In this document: positions 37,863 to 49,565 of the stretch, piece after piece | How the letters are laid out: every line of letters starts with the position of its first letter | How positions within the stretch are numbered: position 1 is the stretch's first letter | Assembly (NCBI GenBank): GCA_023653785.1 | Contig: JAMKCH010044196.1 | Span: forward strand, 1-64,000 | Reading direction: 5' to 3' | DNA length: 64,000 bases | Source: Ophioderma brevispina | Lineage: Eukaryota > Echinodermata > Ophiuroidea > Amphilepidida > Ophiodermatidae | Notes under the pieces: generated by a model | What the model was told of the DNA's origin: nothing | The model's database searches: none | Seen by the model: only the letters and a program-made list of their open reading frames with translations | Made by a program: the position numbers and the translations under genes

Positions 37863-38381
37863 GATGCTCAAAAGACATTGGTGCTCAAGAAGAAGCAACA
37901 AGATTGGTCTTCGCCCAAAGGCCCTGGATCTCAGGACTCATTACCTAGACAGCGACCATTCCAAGCACCTCCACCACCACCACAAAGCTCACCACGCAGA
38001 ACTCCATCACCAAAACCACGGACACGCCCACCGACAACCCCGCCACCCCCACCACCATCTGATGGAACGCCCCCAGTTAATCGGCCAGTTCCCAAACCGC
38101 GGCAGTCAAAAGCGAAATCATCTCCGGCAAGTCGGCCCGAAATATCGGCTCCCATGCTCTTGCAGCGGCCAGAACCGGTCCCGGAATCGGCTCACCAGCC
38201 TGGCGTAGAGCCCATGCAGACTGAGCCGGTCTATGCAGAGCTGATGAAAATGGGACCAGAACGGTCAAGGACTCCGCCGCCGAGTAATGGCGTCATCAGA
38301 AATGGTGGCGGGGACCCAGCAGCAGGGGGAGACGGTGAATATACGTACACAGGGCCTAAAGAGCAGACATCATATGTAAGC
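37863..38381 (+). CDS. Internal exon of a proline-rich, tyrosine-motif protein
   Basis: The exon follows a polypyrimidine tract and AG acceptor (37861-37862) and stays open for 173 codons in phase 0. It ends at either of two in-frame donors, GTAAGC at 38376 or the stronger GTAAGT at 38382. Residues 28-80 are proline-rich (PPPPP at 36-40, six prolines at 60-65), with basic stretches. PSPKPR (48-53) and PVPKPR (75-80) fit the P-x-P/A-x-x-R motif bound by CIN85/CD2AP-type SH3 domains. YAEL (Tyr124) is a YxxL motif, and TSYVS followed by V (Tyr171) fits TxYxxV. Tyr160 and Tyr162 lie in an acidic, glycine-rich context. No folded domain or membrane segment is seen. This suggests the cytoplasmic tail of a receptor or an SH3/SH2 scaffold. 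I cannot name the gene, and the other exons are not identified. Confidence 0.75.
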
Positions 38382-38387
38382 GTAAGT
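38376..38387 (+). promoter_or_regulatory. Tandem 5' splice donors, 6 bp apart
   Basis: GTAAGC (38376) and GTAAGT (38382) both follow complete codons, so alternative use would add or remove Val-Ser directly after Tyr171. Only the longer form keeps the TxYxxV context partly exon-encoded. If neither is used, the frame reads on into a lysine-rich tail to a stop at 38478-38480. Confidence 0.5.
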
Positions 38388-38508
38388 ATTCTGACAAAGG
38401 GCGAACAGACAAGACAAACGGACAAGAAAAAAAAAAACAATAAAAGAAAAGAAAAACCAAGCAAAGGAACAATAGTATAGTCCCTGAAGAAGAAATACAC
38501 ATACTACG
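38382..38508 (+). other. Putative intron start with lysine-rich read-through frame
   Basis: The exon's frame continues 32 codons past the second donor, through a K-rich stretch encoded by an A-rich run, to TAG at 38478. The A-run origin and the strong donor argue that this is intron. A retained-intron or terminal-exon form cannot be excluded. Confidence 0.45.
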
Positions 38509-40814
38509 TGGAAAAAATTGTTATTGAGCTGATTTTTTCACCAGACATGCAGAATACATCATATAACAACATATCCAAAATCCCCATGAATCCAATTTGG
38601 GGAAAATTTTTTATCCAAGATGGCCGCCAAAATAGCTGACATTGCATATATTATCTATATCTTGGGGGCTTCTCAATTAGATGTTTGGATGATTTTAGTC
38701 TAATCCCTAAATTATCCATGTTTTTCAAACATTGATGCTGAAATTCAAAATGGCCACCATACCTAATACACTTGTTTATCTCAACTTCAGAACAAGTAAA
38801 GAGGGATAAGAAACAACAAATAAATTATCTCAGAAATAAATATATATAAGCGAATATAAAGAATGACAATAAATAATTATATAAATGATAATATAATAAG
38901 TGAATAAGTAAATAATATAACTAACTAAAGAGAAATTTTCGAAAAAGGACGAGTACAAAAAATGAACCTGATTAGGTATGGGAAGTCCTCTGGCGGTATT
39001 TTCACACCCAAATGTTATTTCCCAATTTTCTTTCTGGGATTCACCTTTTATATATTTCTTTCTTTAACACTCCAGTTTCCATTTCTGGTACTTGGGTTTT
39101 AAAAAATAGAAATATCAAATATGGCCTACAGTGAGTAAAAAAAAACTTGAACCCTGATTGTATCTCCATTTTGTTTTGAGGTAACATATATCTAACATAC
39201 TTGGTATCAACTGAAAGCTTAGTTCAACTTTAATTTGTGCCGCAAAGATCTTCACATCGGTTAGTATAGACCGAGAGCTAAAAACGGTCGTTTGGAATCA
39301 ACCTCAGTCTTTTTTGGCGCTCTGTCCCACCTGGATTCGCATTAAAATGACTGGCGTTCCTGGAGAGCAATCATTGGCCAAAGAGCTCAAAGGAAATTGG
39401 ACTATTTATTGACTGCCGAATAATGTGACGCTATTTAACCCCCAAACTTCAACACAATTTACCATCATTGCCCTCTTAACATTTCCACATCCTCATCACT
39501 CATAAAATCATTTGAAAATAAATTAACTTGTATACATGTATCAGTTTCTGGAGCGGGAGTTGAATGAATCATACCATATAAGGACAGATATCGGTGACAA
39601 CCGTTTGCGATTTAAAGTTTGTCTATATCTACAGAACTCAAAATATGCCACATCTTGAAAAAAGTGCTTCTCTAGAAAACTTACCATTTTCACAGGCTTT
39701 TACACCTTTAGCAGATATACCACTATTATTTGACATAAAGATGACATATCCTTACATCATTTTGGAGAGTCTTTGCTAATTAGCTAACCGCCGTGCATTC
39801 CAATGGGAATCCGTGAATAGGGTGAAAACCGGACGACTTGATTCAAAAGAATGTAGCTCGGCTTTCCTTATCTTATCCGATTGGAATTAGCTTTCAGAAA
39901 TTAAATATAAAATGAAATAAGCTTTCGATGATCCACATGTGTTTAGATATTTGTTATTTACAAATTTAAAGATTTTTGTTTTGGGTTTGTCATTTTTTTT
40001 TTTTACTCACCCTGTAATATATGCCCATCCTTCTTGGCAAGACGTACTTGTGTAGGCCCATATTTAATCATTGCGTTTATGTTAACGTAACGAAAACTGC
40101 ATTACACTAACCTTTTTTAAAGCATTCTTTCCAATGAGTATTATATTGAGGTCTGTGTACTGGTTCTCAATTGTGCAGTTTTGGGAAATTTGCCTTCTGA
40201 TTAGTTCAAATAAAAACCGACCCAAGTCATTCATTCTTCGAATAGACTAAAGATGAACTAAAATTACTATTATTTGTTAATTAGAACAATCCCTTTTTTT
40301 GGATTATTGCCTTAAACAACCCTCCTATATATGCGTCAGTTTGACCGAGCTTCCTTGCAGGATACTGCAAAGGAAAGTATATGGCAGTGAGAAGATAATT
40401 ATATGCAATGGCAGCAAATTGGCAGCCATTTTGGAGGCCATTTTGGATTTTTGACTTAATGAAAACATCAATGATTTAGATTTAAACAAAAACTGAATTC
40501 TTTGAACCTCAAAACATATTCAAAAACATGAGATATAGCTAATTATATAAAATGGCGGCCATTTTGGATTTTGGCGTGAAGGAAGTCATCAGTGATTTAG
40601 ATTTGTACATGATTGGATTCATTGACCTCCAAAATATATTCAAAAACACTAAAATCATCAACATCTATTTTAAAAGCGGAGATATAGCTAATATGGCGGC
40701 CATCTTGGATAAAATTTTTTCCCCAAGGGGGATTTATGGGGATTTTGGATATGTTGTTGTATGATGCATTCTGCTTATCTGGTGCAAAAATCAGCTCAAT
40801 AACAATTTTTTCCA
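38509..40814. mobile_element. 2.3-kb inverted-repeat element with a nested MITE
   Basis: TGGAAAAAATTGTTATTGAG at 38509 is exactly complementary to the right end finishing at 40814. The match continues with mismatches for at least 130-190 bp, through 'catatccaaaatcccc' and 'atccaagatggccgcca'. No target duplication is clear. Inside the right arm a segment of about 130 bp containing 'atggcggccattttgga' is repeated about 2.5 times (40410-40720). It lies 127 bp after the exon, so it is probably intronic. No transposase is seen. Confidence 0.65.
39129..40014. mobile_element. 886-bp mariner-type non-autonomous element, nested
   Basis: The ends CAGTGAGTAAAAAAAAA and TTTTTTTTACTCACCCTG are inverted repeats with TA on each side (39127-39128 and 40015-40016). 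The CAG(GG)TGAGTAAAAAA end is of a kind common in Tc1/mariner elements. The interior has a 61-codon ORF with no transposase resemblance. It sits within the 38509-40814 element, so it inserted later. Confidence 0.65.
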
Positions 40815-42240
40815 GGTCAAAAACCCCAGGGACCACACTACAAAGAAAGCCAGGTAATTGCAAAAGCAGGGTGACCACCTAGTGGAACAATAATAACCAT
40901 TGAAGATCATCTCAAAAATTAAAAAAATGCCCAAGTTGTGGTCTTTCTGTGCCATTTCAATAACCAATTGATATGCAGCTTCCAATTATTTAAGCTCTAG
41001 TCCTCTTCATTCATACTACTATTCTTACCGTGTTTCTGATTGGCTAAAAAAATCACTGAAGTTTGATTCTGACCAATCAACAGGTTGTTCTTGTGGGGTT
41101 AAGGTGCAGTTTCCAAATCACAATGCATTGTGGGATATGTTGAGCTTCTCCTCGGATTAAGCCAATTTAAAAACCAATAAACTAAGGAAGATAGAAGTGG
41201 TAATTGCCAGGGTCAATCGCCAATTTTCTGCCTCAAAAGTTGTTATTTTGTAGTATATTGGAATCCCGAGCAGGCCTATACAGCGGTCTTAATCCTGGCC
41301 TCCAAAAATACCTTGCCGCTGACAATATTTCACTAATTAGTCACGCCACGTCAATCTCCATCCCAATCCATAAATCAAACTAATGTTGTGTGACCAAGTC
41401 GTTAACCTCCGAAATATCTTGACACGTCCGTGTGACATTTGTTATTAGTTGTCTTGATTCCTGTCACGGCTTTTTTGGAGAATGTTACCTTGTTTTTTGT
41501 GCTTGTTTTTCTTGTATTGTAAGGTTAACAACAATTCTGAATGTAAATTACCTGTCAGATAGCCTGTCTTTATGTGTACGTAGGTGTAGGTGCAGAGGAG
41601 GTGCTAAATCAAGTCCACAATGCACTGGGATTGGGGGAAGAAGTTGTAATGTGCAACACCCCTATGAATTCGGCAGCCTCAAGGGAATTAAACTGCATGT
41701 TTTGTGGCGAAATACGATAATAGACCGGGTGGGATGTTGCACCTTGATAGTGATGTAACCCCACAGGAGCTGGTTTCTGATGTACACACAAGCAAGTTTA
41801 CTTGCTGTATTTTTATTATTGGGGAACTTTAAGCTTTTTGGTCAATTTTGGCTCGTGTGGATTTAAAAGTAAAATGGGGTAAAATTTTTATGGTAAAATC
41901 TTTTATCTAGAAGCAAAATATTTTTAAAATGTGGTTTTGTGATATTTCTCAAAAATCATCATGATCTTGAACTTTTGTGTGGTTCAGGAATTGTTTGTAG
42001 CACTCTTTTGTCATTAAGTACGAATATGTGTATAGTTAAGTTATAGATTCAATTGCAAAGGCTTATGGGATTGGTTTAAATCCCATCTGATGTTGAGTGA
42101 TGCATTGCAAGGATCAGTCAACCAGCACGTCACGCTTTGGGACTTGCAAGGACAGATTTTCTTTCTCATCAGGCATTGCTTTTCAGAACCACTTCAGAAA
42201 CTTTACAAAGTTTGCTGAAAAGTAAAACTTATACCACTGC
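40815..42240. other. Non-coding sequence with one small hairpin
   Basis: No exon is recognised. At about 41651-41742, 'gtgcaacacccc' pairs with 'gggtgggatgttgcac'. The left arm also holds 'cctatgaattcggcagcct', which resembles the palindrome at 63913-63984. Confidence 0.4.
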
Positions 42241-42254
42241 CATACACGTACATG

Positions 42255-42310
42255 CACACACACACACATACACACACATATATATACACACACACACATA
42301 CACACACCCC
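42255..42310. repeat. (CA)n microsatellite
   Basis: Runs of cacaca interrupted by tata occur here. A second CA-rich tract lies at about 43440-43520. Confidence 0.85.
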
Positions 42311-43561
42311 ACATCTACCCACTTTCACCTATAACCCAAGGACACATACATAGGACCTAATTTGACAAAGCAAAACTGAGCGACACTTACACACCTGAAA
42401 GTAAACCACCCAACTGTGGACATGCAGAGATGGGACTTTTCATGGAGGACTGTGGACCTGGCGATAGACTGCCAGCTGCGAAACTCCCCCTGTAGGATTT
42501 AACACAGTTTGTTCTTCTGCAGGCAGAAGATTAATCCTGAATTGACCAAACCCTCATGCAGTGGTACTCAGTTCTTATTGTGTGTATACATCCATCCATT
42601 GTTTACACTTCTCAGCTGTTACTGATACTGGCTGCTGAGTTCAAGAGTCTATTTTCTGCATGGCATTGGTCAGTGATATACATACCCTACTTGCACCACT
42701 AGTGATAGTGACATTCCCTGCTTGCACTAATGAGACTAGTCCTAACCTAAAGGTAGCTATGTAACAGTTTTTTCTGATTGGTTGGGTCAGATTGCAAAAT
42801 TTTGCTTGACAAATTAAACTGTAGAATGATCTATAGCCAATTTATATCCAAAATAATACTTCCAATGTTATAATATACAATTGTGGTACAGAATTACATT
42901 GTTTGTATGTATATTTTAACACTGATAGCATTGAACTATTTCATTAAGCAGACTAATATTTCATGTGTGGTAAACAGGCACAACTTTTGTACAGCAATGT
43001 ATGACAGATATTACTACACAATAGTGATTTGGCCTTTGCACTGGATATAGAAGTTCCCTTTAAAAGGGAAGTATTATGGAACCTGACGCTTGGTGTTCCA
43101 TGCAATGCGATTTCTACTTCAAAATAATACCAGATTTATCAGAAAAAGTAACATGAAACTGAGTGTCTTTTGTTTCACAATAAAGGTTGATCATTATGAG
43201 TGTGCCTTGTATAGTATTCATTACAATATAGTGTTACAAAACTCAATTTGTTGTTTTATTTCACACTGTGGGTGCGAGCGGAGAGTGGGGAGGAGTATGC
43301 AGAAGATTGTCCTTTTTAAGGACTCGTCTTGTTACTCTCTGCCACTGTCTGTCAACCGAGGACGTCCTTGTAAAGTTGTATGTCTGCATTTTGTTGGGGA
43401 AAGTCAAGTGTGTGTCCATGTTTGATAGTAAAAATACACTCTCTCTCTCACACACACACACATACTCACTCACAAAACCCACACACCAACGCACACAACA
43501 CACAACCATCCACACACACTTACAGAAGCTTACGTTGTGGGGGATTTTACTAAACAATCTC
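42311..43561. other. Non-coding sequence, no gene seen
   Basis: ORFs up to 111 codons (43090-43425) lack start context, splice sites or recognisable motifs. A CA-rich tract is at 43440-43520. Confidence 0.4.
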
Positions 43562-43565
43562 TTAA

Positions 43566-44434
43566 GGTAGAAAGATCCTAATCAAACTAAAACTAAAGTC
43601 TTAATTTAAACATTTTTCATGTCTTTTCATACATAATATTAAGGTATATGTGGAATTATGTGCAATCCGTCACTTTCTGAATATATTATGCAAATGAGAG
43701 ATCCAATATGGCCGCCAATGGTTGCCATTTTGAAGAAATTTTGATTGCGTATCTCCTTGAACCAAAGTCTAACCACCATATAACTGAAAACTTGGTATGT
43801 ATGATAATTACACAATTTGCCTTGTACTGACGATTTTATTTTTTCTAATTTATGAAGAAGGTTTGTTTATTAATGAATATTCCAAATATGGAAAATTACC
43901 ATGAATTGTTAACCGCTCATTAAAATGTTTAATGCTAATAACTCCAAATCGGGGTAGACTTTAAAAAATAAAAATATTTGTTTTATTGTTTTTATGTTTT
44001 TTCTTTTTTTGAAGTGACAGGAGATTTATTTGAGGAAACAAAACTGGAGATATTGTGCATCAAAAATGACACTTTGGTCCAAAAATGGAAACTGAGAAAT
44101 AGGCAAAAATAGGTTTTCGGATACTTACTGCTCAATTAACATCACCGTGTTCTTGCAGCCATTACATTACTTTCCTTAACCCCTATGTAAAAGAGATTGT
44201 ATTTGCCTGATTCCCTGGTCTGTATAGAACAAAGGTTTTCATTTTTTTTTTATTTCTTGTAAGTTTTTGCAAAATATCCGTAACTAAGGTCTAAACGCTT
44301 TGCTAAGGAAACAAACATTAAAATATGGTAATTAGCATTTTTGGATTTTTCATGGTTGAAAGTACTAAAAACTGGACAAAACAGAAAATTGATTTCTTTA
44401 AGGAAAAAACATTTTTGATTAGGATCTTTCTACC
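43566..44434. mobile_element. 869-bp piggyBac-like MITE
   Basis: Perfect 21-bp terminal inverted repeats, beginning GGTAGAAAGATCCTAATC, are flanked by TTAA on both sides (43562-43565 and 44435-44438). A TTAA duplication is diagnostic of the piggyBac superfamily, and the TAGAAAGAT core is close to the known piggyBac end. The interior is AT-rich with no transposase, so it is non-autonomous. The perfect TIRs suggest fairly recent movement. Confidence 0.85.
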
Positions 44435-44478
44435 TTAAAAAGTCACTTTCAACTTTTTTCTTAATAAAACACTCTTTC

Positions 44479-44517
44479 GTTACTATATAGTAACAAATTT
44501 CGTTACTATATAGTAAC
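44479..44517. repeat. Two perfect 16-bp palindromes, 23 bp apart
   Basis: GTTACTATATAGTAAC occurs at 44479-44494 and again at 44502-44517, each preceded by 'ttc'. The next 300 bp contain four 'cacaac(g/a)tt'-like repeats (44740-44830). Confidence 0.75.
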
Positions 44518-45510
44518 ATTTTTTTCTCTTAAAAAGACACTTTTTTAGACATTTTTAAAGGTTTTTTCATTTTTTAATTTTTTTTTTACTAAATTACTCA
44601 TTTTTCTTAGCACCGCAGGCCTATAAAGTTACTAAACTATAAAATCCTCTTTTCTACTCTTTTACGGAATAAACCTCAACACTAGATTGCAGTTTATTCT
44701 GTTATAGGACATAAAGTAACATAGTAACTCTGTTAAAAAAACCCACAACGTCAAGACAGAATCACCTCACAACATTAAAAAAACCACAACATTCATTTCT
44801 ACGCACAAATCACCCCACAACGTTGCTCTTGTAAGTACACACACATACACAACCACCACTACAAGTATCTTGCCATGGATTTTTATACAAATGATACCTC
44901 TACTTACATCGTTTGTCGAAATTGTGATGCCACTGCTTAAAATTGTTTAAAAAAACAAAACAAAACAATTTGAATAGGGTGAAGCAGCTGTGAATAGGGT
45001 GGTAAGAACAGACAATAGCACAAAGCCAGGCAAAACAAAAATTAAGCACAGCAAGCCTGCAAAAGGCAAGCTGAATTTTACAATTTGATGTAAAAGGGAT
45101 ATAAGTGTTCCCATGGCCCATACACAACCCCCCCCCCCCGGGTGGGGGGGGGGACACTCAACTTTTTTCAGGTAAGGATGTGCCACCCCGATTTCTGAAC
45201 TTGGGAGCTTGCAAACTGATTTTGTCTCCAAAAGTAATGGCTTAGGAACTGAAATTTTGAGAAATTTGCAGGCTTGAAAGCTAAATTTGGCTAAAATATA
45301 GCTTCTGAGGCAAACATTTTTCCTAAAGGGGACCTTAAGAACTGAATTATACTTCAACTGGGGGTCTTAGGTACACAAAATGGGGGTCTTAAGGGCCGCA
45401 CATTCCTGTACCACTTCCCAATGTCAGTGTCCCCCTGGATAAACAACCTAATTCAGTAGACATTATTTGCTGTTTCTCTTAAAAACAATTCAGAGATAAC
45501 CCTTAAAAGG
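44518..45510. other. Non-coding sequence with a poly-C/poly-G inverted pair
   Basis: No gene is seen. Twelve Cs (45128-45139) are followed by GGGT and ten Gs (45144-45153), an inverted homopolymer pair. Confidence 0.45.
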
Positions 45511-45714
45511 CATGTTCAGACGATCATTGTTAAGTCGTTGGTAAGGTCATTGTTAAGCACCGTTGTTGGTAAGCTCATGAGTAGTGGCCATCTGAACAAC
45601 ATTGTTATGCTAACTGCGAGTTAACAATGACGATTTACTTTTAAGAAATCTTTAAAGTAGCGAACTACTTGGGAGTGATCGTCGTTGGTAAGTGCCATCT
45701 GAACAGTGCTAGAG
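45511..45714 (+). mobile_element. About 205-bp MITE of the Harbinger-like family at 4097
   Basis: GGCATGTTCAGACGATCATT and the following GTTGTTAAG/GTTGGTAAGG repeats match the left ends of the 4097 and 52485 elements. The right end 'gccatctgaacagtgc' is the inverted complement of the left. The internal 'gatttacttttaagaaatctt' matches copy 2. It is a deletion derivative with no ORF. Confidence 0.65.
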
Positions 45715-46635
45715 TTGACTCGCCTGGTTTTGCAAAGAAAAACTATTGTTTGTTAACAGATAAGGCCAAGTAAAGAAATAAACCAGTTGATCGTCCGGAC
45801 TTTGGTGATGGAGGCCCTTATTATTTGTTATTTTATTATTTTTTTTCAAAGATGGCCGCCATGTCTAAGATGACCACTATGATATATTTGAAGATTGCGT
45901 TTGCCTTGTGAAAATAGTAGTAGGCCTATGCAAGAAGGTTGAAGAAATTGCTGAACAAAATGAAGGATAATCTTTAAAATAGGTATGAGAGTTCAATAGT
46001 GCTCCAATATTTTTTGTTGACTAAGTTTTTTGCCTTCTTTTTGGTGGTGGTGTTGCTTTTTTTAAAAATAACAAATAACAAAAAAATTGGCGCGGCGTCC
46101 AAAATCTGAGCGGGCGGGGACGATCAACTGGTTTATTTTTTTACTTGGCCTAAAATTTGAGAATTTGTCTGTCAAGGTTGGGTAGTTAGGTGTTAACCTA
46201 ATGGTGACATCAAAATGTAGACAAAGGATTAGCAGTCAGTTTACCCTGTTATCCCAGCCTTTTACCTGTTTCTCTAGCAATAAATCTTGAAAACAACAGT
46301 AAAATCATCATCTGGGGAAAAAGTCCTTTCTTGCTAAACCAACCACCAACAACCCCTGGCCCCATCTTTTATTGTCATAGGGCGTAATCGGACAAAACAT
46401 GAGGCCGATGAGTCTAAAACATGGCCGGTAAGGTGTAAAATAAAATGCTGGTAAGAAAAGCGGATTTGATCAATTGTCAATTGTTGTAGGAGGATTAACT
46501 ATGACAAATGTGACTTTTATGGCTCTACTGGGGCTTCTAATTCTGTCAAAATTGGTCCAACTGTCGCTCAAGCTCTTTAGGGACAACTTAGAAAAAACAT
46601 TTCAGCATGGTCCAATAGTTTATACATAATTATTT
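45715..46635. other. Non-coding sequence, no gene seen
   Basis: Includes 'aaagatggccgccatg' near 45848 and 'aaataaaccagttgatcgtcc', which is inversely repeated near 46119 ('ggacgatcaactggtttatt'). This makes an inverted pair about 350 bp apart (45777-46135) that may be another small TIR element. Confidence 0.4.
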
Positions 46636-46639
46636 TATT

Positions 46640-46870
46640 TGAAGAAAACAATGCAGCCAGTATAATTAGCGCTCTCAAGTGAATTAGAAATGGTTTCAGT
46701 AAGGCTCCTATTATGAACTGGGGGTCCTTGAGCCCCATAGAAAATCTCAAGTTAGTTGAAGAAAACAACACAAGAAGTGTAATTAGTACTCTCAAGTGAA
46801 TTAGATAGGGTTGCAATAATTCTCCCACTTTGAAATGGGGGTCTTTGAATCATCCCATGGAAGATCTCAA
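46640..46870. repeat. Two tandem copies of a ~119-bp unit
   Basis: 'gaagaaaacaa' starts near 46640 and near 46759. Each is followed by 'gtaattag..ctctcaagtgaattaga', a variable part and 'gggggtc.ttga'. Substitutions separate the two units. Confidence 0.7.
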
Positions 46871-49565
46871 GTTTGGTTTTAGTCAGACCCTTGTTTGTGA
46901 CAAAAAACTAACCCAAATTCAGTTCTGCAGCCTCAAATGTTGTGTTTTCTCAATATTGGTTCTCTAGCCCCAAGTTTGAAAAGCTGGACAGCACATACCT
47001 ACCAAAAATGTTCATGTGCCTCCCTTGATGTGGATCATGTTCCAATCCAATGACATAGCTAGGATTTTGATATATGAGGGCATTTTCTGCACTCTGACCC
47101 GACAGAATGAGTGGGGGGTCCACGAGGCCTGCTTAGGGCCCCGTGGGGGTCCAGGGGGGTGAAGCTCCTGAAATTTTTGGGTTATATGCTTTAAATGTCT
47201 TCTGAGTGCTCTTTCTTGCATGATTTTATAAAATTTACTTGTCGCACACTCCAATCCTATTCCTAATCCAAACAGATCAAAATCTGCACCAAAACAGTAT
47301 CTAAGCAATATAATATTTGTCATTAAGATGGGATGCTATCTAAAAATGTTGTCATTAGCATGCTGAAATTTTGACGATGGTCCCTCTGATTGAGGAAATT
47401 AGATACAAATATTTTGATGTCAGGAGATTTAAGAGATTCTTGAACACTTCAGTAGTCACTGAATCATTGTCCATTGTAAGTAATACACAATCATCCATTG
47501 TAGTGCAGGATTTATTGAGATTAATTCACAGGGCGATTAAGAGATTAAATAAGAATGATGCCAAAAAATGTTTTGATCAAACGTGGTGCTTGTTACATGC
47601 ATGGAACTGTAGATAAACACGGATTGGAAAGCATGGATGTGGAAAATCTGATAGGTATACAGTGGGATTAAACCTGTTTTTTAACCACTCTATGTCTCGG
47701 ATGTGTAGAATTTTGCAAAATAAGGATACAGATAAGGACATTTTACATAAACATTTCTATAAGGAGTATTTTTAATCTGTGCATATAGCATGAAGAATAA
47801 ATGGATGCCATATTTCAATAACTATAACAAACAAGGTTTTCTTCAATTTTAGTACCCTTGAAAAAAGTGGCAAACAAACCAAACATAAAGACAGAAAGAA
47901 AGAGAGGACAAAATTAACTCTTTGGTTTATCCATAGAACTATATAGAATGGTTTATCAGAGGTATTTTCCTAATAATTGTGTCTACTTCATCACTCATAA
48001 AGGTTTGTCACTAACACATTTTCATGATTCCTGATCTTTGCATAGCAGAATAAATACATATTCACCGGCATGCACAAAGGGGTGGATGGGGGCAGGGGGT
48101 ATATGTTCCTCCAGTTTGGTTGTCAGTCAGGGGAGAAGATCCATTCATGCACTGAAAACATTATTTTTGTACGTTCTACTAAATAAAAGTTAGTAAAAAC
48201 GATGTCTAGTTCTACTAATCAGTGATTTGTAGGAATGTTCAGCGATGCTATATATTCATTGGGCATGCCTATACTAATTTGCTTTACCAATTTAACTTTT
48301 AGTACGGCAGAGGCTTACTTATTTCAACCTGCCGTATAAACCTATAGGATCGTAAAAACGATGTCTCTTTCTACTAATCTTGGTCGGTTAGGTAAACTCA
48401 ACGAAGTTCAAAACTCGTTTGTCTGGCTGAACGAATCAATTGCACAAATGTGATGTACGATGACACAGTTGGTCCATGCAGGCTATCCAAAAAGTGACAC
48501 AGCACGTAGAAATAGGCTTATTAGATGCAAATAACGAATCACACAAATTGTACACCGAATGTAACAACTTAATATTGTGTGTCCTAAACTGTTCTAAGCA
48601 TGTCATGGAGCACAAAATCCTCTTGATCTTACAATGGGCTATGTATTCAACAGTGTGTATTCAGAGCCTGGATTCCCAGACTTAGTGTGCACAGTCATGG
48701 AGTTACGGTATAGGCCCCCATGCACGCCGGGTTCATCTCAGATCCAAAGCACAATGCCAATGAAATGCCAGTCTTTGTTCTTTAATATTATGCCAAGTTT
48801 GGAAGACTTATTTTGAAATTTCATATTTTCCATTTTTTTTTTGCTGATTGTACTGCTTTTTGAGACAGGCTGTAGACATTTTGGGGGAAAATATTTGGTA
48901 TGGAAATTATGACTTTGTTGATTTTAGTTGTGGGCTACATTCAGAGAGTTAAGGTTGATGTCACTGTACTTCTTTAATGGGTCTGTGTACACATTCCCAT
49001 GGTATATGGTGTGGAGCTTGGCAAGTACATTGTATCTATTATTGATAGGCCACGGCACCTCTGTATTAGGCCATTAGGCCAAGTGAAAATGAACCCACCC
49101 AATAGGTTCAGTTGTACACCAGCAGTTTTAAAGGAATGTTTCATTAGTATGTGTTACATCATGCATTTGTGTTCAGTATGCCTTGCACTTTTACAGAAAG
49201 ATGTTGGGTTGCATGCCCTGGGGTTCTCAGGTTTGGTTTGGGTAGGGACATGTCTCTGAGATCTGAAGTAGGACCCATAGCTATCAGATTTAGAGCCAAA
49301 GTAACACACATTGTCAATTTTCCCCACAATTTAGTCAATTCAAATTGAGAAAATTGGCTTAATTTTCCAAAACAATTTAGAAAATTTTGAAAGTGTGACC
49401 CTTTTCTATACCCAAATTGCCACGAAAAAGGGGTTATTCATGTACCAGAAGGCTAAAAATAAGACCCATGTCCCAAATGGTCACTTGTATTGAGAACCCC
49501 AGGTTTTAGGCATGCTTACACTCATCAGTTGAATTCACCTTTTCAGCAATAGTTTATTTTTTTAA
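46871..49565. other. Non-coding sequence, no gene seen
   Basis: Short ORFs only. The 'gggtccacgaggcc...ccccgtgggggtccaggg' stretch (47107-47160) is a GC-rich dispersed-repeat type sequence. The motif 'aaaaacgatgtct' recurs at 48197 and 48355. No splice-bounded exon was found. Confidence 0.4.

Noticed and set aside
38382..38480. Extension of the exon to the TAG at 38478 as a terminal exon
   Set aside because: A strong GTAAGT donor precedes it and the extra residues come from an A-rich run. Kept only as an alternative.
40410..40720. YY1-type sites in the 'atggcggccattttgg' repeats
   Set aside because: Only the CCATTTT core fits. The flanking GCGGCC order differs from the usual GCCGCC, and the motif is part of a transposon repeat.
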